From NCBI GenBank assembly GCA_029934675.1, contig JAOZLT010000113.1:1-5135 (forward strand): a DNA stretch of 5,135 bases. The letters run 5' to 3'. The translations under genes were made by a program, and so were the position numbers. The notes beneath the pieces were generated by a model. That model was not told the DNA's origin, did no database searches, and was given only the letters and a program-made list of their open reading frames with translations. This document shows, one piece after another, positions 1 through 4,978 of this stretch. Origin of the DNA: Candidatus Altimarinota bacterium. GTDB taxonomy: Bacteria > Patescibacteriota > Gracilibacteria > UM-FILTER-43-11. Numbering within the stretch: position 1 is the stretch's first letter; every line of letters starts with the position of its first letter.

Positions 1-1763
1 TGTAGATTATCAAAAATAAGGTCTGTTGCTGATGTGAGGGCGGCACGTATTCTAAGTGTCCCGTTTGACCCACCAATTCTATATACACCAGACACTTCTC
101 TTATAGTTCCTTCTTCACTTGTAACATATGCTGTATCAGCATCATTTACTACACAATTATATGCTCTTGCGTTTCCACCCACATGCTGAGAGAAATCACT
201 ATTGATATTGCAATCTACGAATGTTGCAGTTCCGCTAGTGCCCATAACTGGAGAGCTTGGAGATAGGATATTACAATTTCTAAAAAGTAAATTCTTAGAT
301 TTATCTACAGCCGGAGACCCACTAATCGTACAATATCTAACATCTCCAACAACAGGTGATGTCATATTTTCAAAACCAACCATATACATATTTATAACAC
401 CGTGGCTAAAATATCCAAGACTTCCATTAATATTAGAATCAGACAATCCTATCACGCAATCATCAAAAGTTTGATTTTGAAGATATCCAGAAAGTGACAT
501 ATTTTTTTCAAATAAAACTAGTTTATTCGGTGTTGAGTTCCATACATATTCTGTATAAAATATATTCAGAACATTTGCATATTCATTATTAGTAATATAT
601 AGTGTCCCACTACTCCAAAATAAGGAAGAGGAAGTAGAACCTTTTTTTGTTGAATGCACTAATGAACCAGAAATATTAAAATAATTTCCATCAAATACAA
701 TATCAGATGCCACAGTTAATTGGCATTGAGCAGCAGGATATCCAGAATATAAAAAAAGAATATCACTTGCTCTGTTGACTATATTATCTTTAAAAACAAA
801 TTCTCTAACATACATTGGCTTTGAAGAGTATCCAAATGAACAGACAGTAAAAATTATCCCATTAATATCATAAGTACATCCTACCGATGATATATAAATA
901 CTGGAATTATGGACATGCCTTACCGCATCTGTCTTATACCACAATAAGTTATTGTTACCACTAAACTCCGTATTTTGAAAATCTAAGATAATAGTACATG
1001 ATGCATTATCATGTGCCCAATCGTAGCTTATAGCATTGCCAGCAAAATAAATATGTGAGTCTTTTATTATTAGTGAATTTATGGATAATTTTGCATTGTC
1101 TACCGTTTCACATATATTAAATAAAGAATAGCAAGATACGACTACATTATCCACTATAAAATATTTTGGATAATCAGCAGTACTACCACTATCAGTAGAA
1201 AACATATATCCAGCATCTGCATTATATGTAGAATCTTTTATCTGCGCGTCGAATCTATATATCAAGGGAGCGGTTCCGCTTTTGCTTGCTTGGAGAAATG
1301 CTCCATTTGTAGTGTTTGCTCTAGTGTGTGTAATATCACAATTTATAAAATCAAAAGTTCCATAAGACGCATAAAAATATGGCTGCTGAACTCCAGCATC
1401 AAGAAATGTAAAGTTAGCAAATAATAGTACGGCATCTGCTCCCCTTACGTCCATCATCACATCAGCAGTAACATCCAATGTTGGCCTACCAGTAGCATCT
1501 GCATCCCACGCTGACTGTCCAGCAGCAGGTCTGTCGGCATACATATGGTCGTCAACTTCTGGCCACCCAATTACACTAAAGTGTGTAAAAACTTGAGTTG
1601 TTGCTGTGGTAACAACAGTATCTCTTCTAACCCAGAATTGAGCATCATCAACTTGTGTTGCTCCTACATCTTTAAAAAAATCAGCAAGAGCTGTTGCTGG
1701 AGTTAGGCCATCATTTGCATTATCTCCAGTAGTCGGGTCTACATAATAAATTGTTGTTGCCAT
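1..1763 (-). CDS. Phage tail spike/fibre with right-handed beta-helix (3' end outside window)
   Basis: The frame is open without a stop from the ATG at 1763 to the window edge: 587 codons, C-terminus missing. The start is supported by AGGA (1774-1771) seven bases upstream, lying in the last codons of the preceding gene. The first 30 residues read MATTIYYVD, then GDNANDG, then LTPATAL. This Asn/Asp-Gly-rich opening is typical of secreted or phage pectate-lyase-like beta-helix proteins. From about residue 135 onward short beta-strand/turn units recur (FINCDI, LFRNCNI, TFVDCNI, AYNCVV), spaced roughly 20 residues apart with stacked Asn, Asp and Cys, as in parallel beta-helix rungs. No signal peptide or membrane segment is seen. 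It is the last visible gene of the left operon, four bases after the previous stop. By family analogy it would be a trimeric spike that binds or cleaves surface polysaccharide. No catalytic residues could be assigned, and the lyase or hydrolase activity is unproven. Confidence 0.8.
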   Translation of the reverse strand, partial: MATTIYYVDPTTGDNANDGLTPATALADFFKDVGATQVDDAQFWVRRDTVVTTATTQVFTHFSVIGWPEVDDHMYADRPAAGQSAWDADATGRPTLDVTADVMMDVRGADAVLLFANFTFLDAGVQQPYFYASYGTFDFINCDITHTRANTTNGAFLQASKSGTAPLIYRFDAQIKDSTYNADAGYMFSTDSGSTADYPKYFIVDNVVVSCYSLFNICETVDNAKLSINSLIIKDSHIYFAGNAISYDWAHDNASCTIILDFQNTEFSGNNNLLWYKTDAVRHVHNSSIYISSVGCTYDINGIIFTVCSFGYSSKPMYVREFVFKDNIVNRASDILFLYSGYPAAQCQLTVASDIVFDGNYFNISGSLVHSTKKGSTSSSLFWSSGTLYITNNEYANVLNIFYTEYVWNSTPNKLVLFEKNMSLSGYLQNQTFDDCVIGLSDSNINGSLGYFSHGVINMYMVGFENMTSPVVGDVRYCTISGSPAVDKSKNLLFRNCNILSPSSPVMGTSGTATFVDCNINSDFSQHVGGNARAYNCVVNDADTAYVTSEEGTIREVSGVYRIGGSNGTLRIRAALTSATDLIFDNL

Positions 1764-1767
1764 GTTC

Positions 1768-2166
1768 TTATCCTATAGTATATTTTGTTTCTGCAATACT
1801 GAATTTCCCTTGTATCTCTACCGTATATGTACTTTTTAATGGGAACTCAAAAGATTCGAATGGAAGCAGTATCAGTTCCCCATTGTTTACAAATAAGCTA
1901 CTATTTGTATCAGATATATTCTTTATCATTATCATATTTGATTCAGAATTAAATACATATTCTGTCTTTGTAGATACTTCTAGAGTACTTAATTTTACTA
2001 TTTCATTTAAAAGCGGTGAAGAATTAAACATTTTTTTCATGTACAAAAAAGACTTCATTAGATTTTCTGAATTCTTTAATATGTCAGAATATTCTGGGGT
2101 CTGCTCTGTCTCCTCTAGGGTTACATCTTCTTCAAGTAATCCGTCAAACTCTGTACTAATTACCAT
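1768..2166 (-). CDS. Small phage virion-type protein, paralogue of its upstream neighbour
   Basis: This 132-residue protein has no function I recognise. Its ATG directly abuts the TAG stop of the upstream gene, with AAGAG six bases before the start, so translational coupling is likely. It is a diverged copy of that neighbour. Both share an N-terminal block with IST, FD, EDV-type and LE motifs, then LKNSENLMKSFLYMKKMF (residues 30-47), which matches LKNAENVYKSFLYLRKMY next door. The C-terminal half (about 75-132) is rich in short predicted beta-strands (MIMIKNIS, SLFVNNGELILL, TYTVEIQGKFSI) and may form a small beta-sandwich. No signal peptide or transmembrane helix is present. Position between a fibre-like gene and a beta-helix spike suggests a structural or adaptor role in the particle. 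That is inference from context. Confidence 0.75.
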   Translation of the reverse strand: MVISTEFDGLLEEDVTLEETEQTPEYSDILKNSENLMKSFLYMKKMFNSSPLLNEIVKLSTLEVSTKTEYVFNSESNMIMIKNISDTNSSLFVNNGELILLPFESFEFPLKSTYTVEIQGKFSIAETKYTIG

Positions 2167-2604
2167 CTAATACTCTTGTACGTTCTTTAGCACATACGAA
2201 AAGGTACCGTTAAGCTCAATTGTGTCCCCGGCAACAACTGGAATTACTGTTGAATCTGGAGCAATGATAGGAAGGGATACATTTTCACCAGCCTGTATTA
2301 TATACTCACCACTATTTATTTTTATTCCAGCGGAAGCTCCGCTATAGTTGTTGACAATAATAGTATTTGTCATTTCGGGAATTACCAAGACAGTATATGA
2401 ACCATATGTCACTGTAGCCATTCCAGTAATTACTTCTTTTGCGGGGAAATTACTGTACATTTTTCTCAAATAAAGAAAACTCTTATATACATTTTCTGCA
2501 TTTTTTAGTGTTGTTTGTACCGCTGGTGCCTGACCATCTAATTGTTCAAGAATCACGTCCTGTTCTATAGTTTGGTCAAAGCTTGTACTTATTGCTTGTG
2601 CCAT
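2167..2604 (-). CDS. Small phage virion-type protein, first of a tandem paralogue pair
   Basis: A 145-residue protein whose ATG immediately follows the TAA of the upstream glycine-zipper gene. A good AAAGGA site (2616-2611) lies six bases before the start, within that gene's last codons. Residues 33-50 form a probable amphipathic helix (LKNAENVYKSFLYLRKMY), shared with the downstream paralogue. The C-terminal part (about 70-145) alternates hydrophobic strands and Gly/Asn turns (TIIVNNYSG, IKINSGEYIIQAGENVSLPI, DTIELNGTFSYVL), a pattern common in beta-sandwich domains of phage decoration and fibre proteins. By hand alignment about 25 of the first 50 residues match the paralogue, but identity drops sharply afterwards. 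No enzymatic motif is seen. A virion structural or adaptor role is inferred from composition and neighbours only. Confidence 0.77.
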   Translation of the reverse strand: MAQAISTSFDQTIEQDVILEQLDGQAPAVQTTLKNAENVYKSFLYLRKMYSNFPAKEVITGMATVTYGSYTVLVIPEMTNTIIVNNYSGASAGIKINSGEYIIQAGENVSLPIIAPDSTVIPVVAGDTIELNGTFSYVLKNVQEY

Positions 2605-3063
2605 TTATTGTCCTTTATTTTTATTGTTATTCATGTCATCATATATATCACTCAATTTACTATTTATATCTTTATCTGACATCATTTTCTTTCCAACAGA
2701 AACAGATTTTTCTTCAGATTTTAAAGCGCTTCTTCTAGCTAATGGTCCAGCAGCAAGGCTACCTAGGCCTGCGCCTACTGCTGCACCTTTTCTACCGCCA
2801 ATTAAGCCTCCTATTGCAGCGCCTCCTAACCCATATGACGCAACAGAACCCAATATATGGTCTGAATACTTTGGGCTTCTACTTGAATCATAGCTTAGCA
2901 TCTTTTTTGCATATTGTATGTATTCTTTTTTACTTCCACCATTCATATGTACATTTTTAGCGACAATTCCATATGCTCGTGGAGCATGAGGAGTCTGGCT
3001 TTCTTGAATAGAAGCAAAATATCTATCTGCGTCATTTAGGCGCTTGTCTGATTTGGTTGACAT
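2605..3063 (-). CDS. Glycine-zipper protein, possibly membrane-active virion component
   Basis: I take the ATG at 3063 (152 residues). A GTG directly upstream at 3066 would add one residue. The purine stretch AGAAAG (3076-3071) seven bases before the ATG is only a weak ribosome site. Residues 1-68 are polar, charged and probably helical. Residues 71-110 are a long Gly/Ala/Leu segment with repeated GxxxG spacing (LGGAAIGGLIGG, then GAAVGAGLGSLAAG), interrupted by an Arg-Lys pair. The C-terminus is strongly charged and ends in an Asn/Lys-rich tail. The central segment looks like glycine-zipper families, which pack helices in or across membranes, but there is no signal peptide or lipobox. In a phage operon this could be an ejected or internal protein that inserts in the host membrane during DNA delivery. 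Alternatives are a holin-like or scaffold protein. The zipper is visible; the role is inference. Confidence 0.75.
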   Translation of the reverse strand: MSTKSDKRLNDADRYFASIQESQTPHAPRAYGIVAKNVHMNGGSKKEYIQYAKKMLSYDSSRSPKYSDHILGSVASYGLGGAAIGGLIGGRKGAAVGAGLGSLAAGPLARRSALKSEEKSVSVGKKMMSDKDINSKLSDIYDDMNNNKNKGQ

Positions 3064-3074
3064 CACTTATCTTT

Positions 3075-3626
3075 CTAAAAATATGCGATTATATCGCCAG
3101 CAACACATTCTTTTATAGTTATTGTGCTGTTTATGTTATCTAGTGTATACATGTGCGCATCATTGGCATTATTTGTACACAGGATGCCGTTGAGGAATAT
3201 CATTCTTATCGGTCTTGTGTAGTCAGATAGAGTTACACTATTATTGTCTCCTGCATCAATATTTTCAGAGGCAACCACAACAGATACTGCATCTCCAGAC
3301 GGAAGGTCTGTCATGTTTACAATTTTTATCACAGCCCCAGAAGAATTTTTGTATTGAATTCTTTTTTCTTCGCTATTAAAAGCCAAAGAACTCGCAACCT
3401 GTGTCGTGAGAAGTTCAAGTGTTGTACCTATAGTAGGCTTATATTTCAATACCTCACTGATTGCAAGTGCTTTGGTAAAGGCTTCATTTGGTATATGAAT
3501 ATTTGCATCATCTGTACCTATATAAAGCTTTTCTGAGTCGATAGAGAAGCCAAGTTCTCTTGTTTGAAGTTTTATGGAATCAAAATCATTTTGATAGCCC
3601 CATCTAAGTAAAAATGCTTTAGCCAT
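3075..3626 (-). CDS. Phage fibre-like structural protein with fibre-type N- and C-terminal motifs
   Basis: First gene of the left minus-strand operon, 183 residues, with AAAGGA (3640-3635) eight bases before the ATG. Two regions recall phage fibre and baseplate proteins. At the N-terminus, a short strand with RWG (8-10) is followed by ELGF (24-27), Asp30 and LYIGT (34-38). This is the pattern of N-terminal domains such as that of the major tropism determinant, usually written GELG, D, LxIG. At the C-terminus, FLNGIL (144-149), YTLD (160-163), TITI (168-171) and AGDIIAYF (176-183) match the LNG, DYT, TITL, GDxI module that repeats in many tail fibres. The middle (about 50-135) is unassigned. 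No transmembrane segment or enzyme motif is seen. The likely role is in the adsorption structure as a short fibre, connector or head/neck appendage. The exact position is unknown. Confidence 0.75.
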   Translation of the reverse strand: MAKAFLLRWGYQNDFDSIKLQTRELGFSIDSEKLYIGTDDANIHIPNEAFTKALAISEVLKYKPTIGTTLELLTTQVASSLAFNSEEKRIQYKNSSGAVIKIVNMTDLPSGDAVSVVVASENIDAGDNNSVTLSDYTRPIRMIFLNGILCTNNANDAHMYTLDNINSTITIKECVAGDIIAYF

Positions 3627-3640
3627 TATTAAATTCCTTT
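3624..3640 (-). promoter_or_regulatory. Translation leader/ribosome binding site of the fibre-like gene
   Basis: Read on the minus strand, the bases are AAAGGAATTTAATAATG: a strong AAAGGA with an eight-base A/T spacer to the ATG. The same 17 bases with one substitution precede the basic-protein gene at 4577. Other genes here have different spacers, so this form is specific to the two promoter-proximal minus-strand genes. Confidence 0.8.
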
Positions 3641-3654
3641 AGTGTGATAAGTTT

Positions 3655-3663
3655 TGCTATAAT
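3655..3663 (+). promoter_or_regulatory. Extended -10 promoter for the lone plus-strand gene
   Basis: The plus strand reads TGCTATAAT, identical by symmetry to the opposing promoter. The predicted start is near 3670, about 24 bases before the ATG at 3694. The -35 position holds only TCCTTT (3635-3640). Because the two -10 boxes share bases, polymerase can probably occupy only one direction at a time. Confidence 0.7.
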
Positions 3664-3670
3664 TATAGCA
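3662..3670 (-). promoter_or_regulatory. Extended -10 promoter for the left (fibre/spike) operon
   Basis: On the minus strand the bases read TGCTATAAT, a perfect extended -10 (TGn plus TATAAT). Transcription would begin near 3655, giving a leader of about 28 bases before the ATG at 3626. No good -35 hexamer is seen at the usual spacing (TAACGC at 3690-3685), which fits an extended -10 promoter. The element overlaps the plus-strand promoter, forming one palindrome at 3655-3670. Confidence 0.7.
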
Positions 3671-3674
3671 GAAA

Positions 3675-3690
3675 AACTATAAAGGCGTTA
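3675..3690 (+). repeat. Imperfect direct repeat, left copy, flanking the plus-strand gene
   Basis: AACTATAAAGGCGTTA here resembles AACTTTAAAGTGTTA at 4331-4345: two substitutions and one gap, same orientation. The copies sit just before the start and just after the stop of the plus-strand gene. The left copy also supplies that gene's AAAGG ribosome site. In AT-rich DNA a match this short may be chance. Confidence 0.35.
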
Positions 3691-3693
3691 AGC

Positions 3694-4323
3694 ATGGCTG
3701 AAATAATAAACTTAGGTGACTCTTTCTATAAAGAAGTGGGAGTTACATATTTTAATGATGGCGAAGAGGAGCCTGTAGACTTATCTATATATGATGATAA
3801 TTATGTTTGTTTTAAAGATACTAGAGATACTCCAGATGAAGATGGATATGTTTTTAAAAATATACCAATAAAGGGGGACCCGTCAGAAGGTATCCTGATA
3901 CTCAACTTGACCCCACAGGAGACAATACTGTTTCCTGAGACATCTCCAGACGGACTTCCATTCTTGTATGGGTTCGTTCAAATAGGAAGCAGTGTTACGG
4001 GACAAATACATGAAGTGTCTTTTTTTAAAACAAAAACTAGAAAAGGTGGTATTGGGCACATAACAGAAGTGGATAAAAGTTATGACATGGGATGTATCAC
4101 TAGTGTAACTGGATGGATATTTGATGCAGGAAAATTATGTGACCAGACATCATCAATTGTTGATTTTGACGATGAGAATGAGGGATTGCTTGTCTATAAT
4201 GGTGGAAGTATCGCGGCTACCGAGATAGATATCTTTGACCCAGGTCAACTTGACCTGGAGATGCCAGATACTATAGACCTTGGATATATTAGAGAGTGCG
4301 TCAATAACTTAGAGAAATGTTAA
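3694..4323 (+). CDS. Phage baseplate/fibre-type protein with BppU-like N-terminal domain
   Basis: The only gene on the plus strand, 209 residues, with AAAGG (3681-3685) eight bases before the ATG and a double stop TAA TAA. Residues 3-120 follow a pattern common at the N-terminus of phage baseplate upper and fibre proteins: INLGDSFYKEVGVTYF, a PVDLS strand, a mid-domain ending in SEGILILNLTPQETILF (65-80), a YGFVQI strand and a closing strand VSFFKTKTR. The GDSF opening, DL motif and LTPxET segment are the recognisable parts. The fold is probably immunoglobulin-like. The remaining 90 residues are acidic (DFDDENEG, DIFDPGQLDLEMPDTIDL) with four cysteines, and I do not recognise them. Neighbours are minus-strand structural genes, so a particle role is likely. 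Separate transcription suggests different timing or stoichiometry. Assignment to BppU itself is tentative. Confidence 0.75.
   Translation: MAEIINLGDSFYKEVGVTYFNDGEEEPVDLSIYDDNYVCFKDTRDTPDEDGYVFKNIPIKGDPSEGILILNLTPQETILFPETSPDGLPFLYGFVQIGSSVTGQIHEVSFFKTKTRKGGIGHITEVDKSYDMGCITSVTGWIFDAGKLCDQTSSIVDFDDENEGLLVYNGGSIAATEIDIFDPGQLDLEMPDTIDLGYIRECVNNLEKC
4240..4258. repeat. Perfect 9-bp inverted repeat inside the plus-strand gene
   Basis: CCAGGTCAA (4240-4248), one base, then TTGACCTGG (4250-4258). As RNA it would form an 8-bp stem with a three-base loop, GC-rich for this window. The left side also pairs with TTGACC at 4235-4240, giving alternating TTGACC/GGTCAA/TTGACC units. No T-run follows on either strand, so it does not look like a simple intrinsic terminator. 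It lies 63 bases before the stop and encodes part of PGQLDLE. Confidence 0.7.
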
Positions 4324-4330
4324 TAAGAAT

Positions 4331-4345
4331 AACTTTAAAGTGTTA
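4331..4345 (+). repeat. Imperfect direct repeat, right copy, at the convergent gene ends
   Basis: AACTTTAAAGTGTTA, the counterpart of 3675-3690. It covers the last codons and TAA stop of the minus-strand basic-protein gene. It contains a 10-bp palindrome (ACTTTAAAGT, 4332-4341), but there is no T-run to make a terminator. The two convergent genes end only 11 bases apart, with no clear terminator between them. Confidence 0.35.
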
Positions 4346-4577
4346 GTCCATGATTATCTATATATCTATTAGCAAATCTATTCATGGCAGCTCTGGGTTT
4401 ATTCATTTCTGAGTATAGTCGTTCCTTCCCTGCCTCTTTTGTTTTTGTAAAATTATGTTTTACTCTTTTGGCCATGCCTTGTCTCGACATTGGTACTTTT
4501 CTATTCTTCAATAAAGATAATCCAGGGTTTTTTGTCATATTCTTTATGCCCGCAGCAAATCCAGAAGTCTTTTCCAT
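4335..4577 (-). CDS. Small, strongly basic protein of unknown function
   Basis: Eighty residues, rich in Lys, Arg, Asn and Met spread over the whole length, with few acidic residues, so its predicted charge is strongly positive. There is no Cys, no signal peptide and no membrane helix. A short Gly/Ala stretch (SGFAAGI) at the N-terminus is followed by a polar, probably helical body (KRVKHNFTKTKEAGKERLY). AAAGGA (4591-4586) lies eight bases before the ATG. A palindromic TATAAT lies just upstream, so it may have its own transcript despite following another minus-strand gene by 35 bases. Basic proteins of this size in phage structural modules can be DNA-binding or packaged in the particle, but no family is recognised here. 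It ends 11 bases from the convergent plus-strand gene. Confidence 0.72.
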   Translation of the reverse strand: MEKTSGFAAGIKNMTKNPGLSLLKNRKVPMSRQGMAKRVKHNFTKTKEAGKERLYSEMNKPRAAMNRFANRYIDNHGLTL

Positions 4578-4591
4578 TTTTAAATTCCTTT
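4575..4591 (-). promoter_or_regulatory. Translation leader of the basic-protein gene, near-copy of that at 3624-3640
   Basis: On the minus strand the bases read AAAGGAATTTAAAAATG, matching the leader of the fibre-like gene at 16 of 17 positions. It is preceded by a run of A (eight bases, 4596-4589) that includes the start of the ribosome site. The A run could favour initiation or be prone to slippage in length, but neither is shown. Confidence 0.75.
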
Positions 4592-4597
4592 TTTTTA

Positions 4598-4611
4598 ATA
4601 TAATATTATAT
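4598..4611 (-). promoter_or_regulatory. Palindromic TATAAT promoter ahead of the basic-protein gene
   Basis: ATATAATATTATAT is a perfect 14-bp palindrome with TATAAT on each strand. On the minus strand the box is at 4610-4605, with a predicted start near 4598 and a leader of about 20 bases to the ATG at 4577. It begins right after the stop of the upstream gene. No TGn element or -35 is seen. AT richness makes chance possible, but the location and the shared leader support it. Plus-strand transcription would be antisense to 4613-4978. Confidence 0.5.
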
Positions 4612-4612
4612 C

Positions 4613-4978
4613 TTATTTTTTTACTTTACCCGAGATGCTTCCACCAATACTACCAGAAGTGGACCCACTTTTTACGCTTCCTGATATTTTTTTATCCATG
4701 GTAGCTATAATATCAGATGTGTTTATATCTCCGCTTATGTCTCCGCCTATTTCACCATCAGCTAAGCTTGGGGCTCTACCATCTTGCACAACAATAAGAC
4801 GCGTAGGTTCCTTTATTTCCTCTCTAACTTCAATTTCATTTTTATAGTTGAAGATAGCTAAAGATATAGCATCCGTACAATCAATAAAACTCGACGGGGA
4901 CATACTAAGCAAGTGTTCTCTTACTGAATGTCCAGATGGTAATGAACTTAATTCGAGAATTTTTTCTCTTACGGTCAT
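4613..4978 (-). CDS. Unidentified protein with Gly/Ser tetrad-repeat C-terminus
   Basis: A 121-residue protein starting with an ATG that overlaps the upstream TAA by one base (TAATG), with AAGG (4989-4986) seven bases before it. Residues 1-60 look like a compact helical domain (VREKILELSSL, VREHLLSM, DAISLAIFNYKNEIEVREEI). Residues 61-74 hold a short strand (RLIVVQDGRA). The tail, 75-121, is low-complexity with a four-residue period. An acidic part (EIGG, DISG, DINT) comes first, then a basic part (ISGS, VKSGS, TSGS, IGGS, ISGK) ending in Lys-Val-Lys-Lys. Such tails can form flexible or repetitive beta structures, but I do not recognise the family. Tight coupling to the upstream gene and the nearby structural genes suggest a virion or assembly protein. 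Nothing points to catalysis. Confidence 0.72.
   Translation of the reverse strand: MTVREKILELSSLPSGHSVREHLLSMSPSSFIDCTDAISLAIFNYKNEIEVREEIKEPTRLIVVQDGRAPSLADGEIGGDISGDINTSDIIATMDKKISGSVKSGSTSGSIGGSISGKVKK

Noticed and set aside
202..474. Plus-strand open frame of 90 codons
   Set aside because: It lies wholly inside the beta-helix gene on the other strand, has no ribosome site, and its product has no coherent pattern.
1751..2170. Plus-strand open frame of 139 codons opposite the second paralogue
   Set aside because: It is antisense to a gene with clear homology to its neighbour and a good start context. The Ser/Phe-rich product is typical of an antisense shadow.
4321..4345. Possible bidirectional terminator between the convergent genes
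   Set aside because: Only a short AT palindrome (ACTTTAAAGT) is present, with no stable GC stem and no T-run on either strand.
3650..4345. Invertible segment flanked by inverted repeats, as in phage tail-fibre switching
   Set aside because: The flanks share an imperfect direct repeat rather than an inverted one, and no invertase gene is in the window.
4384..4704. Plus-strand open frame of 106 codons with a hydrophobic Phe-rich product that might suggest a membrane protein
   Set aside because: It spans two minus-strand genes and the promoter between them. The Phe/Leu richness comes from reading A-rich Lys codons in reverse, and no ribosome site precedes it.
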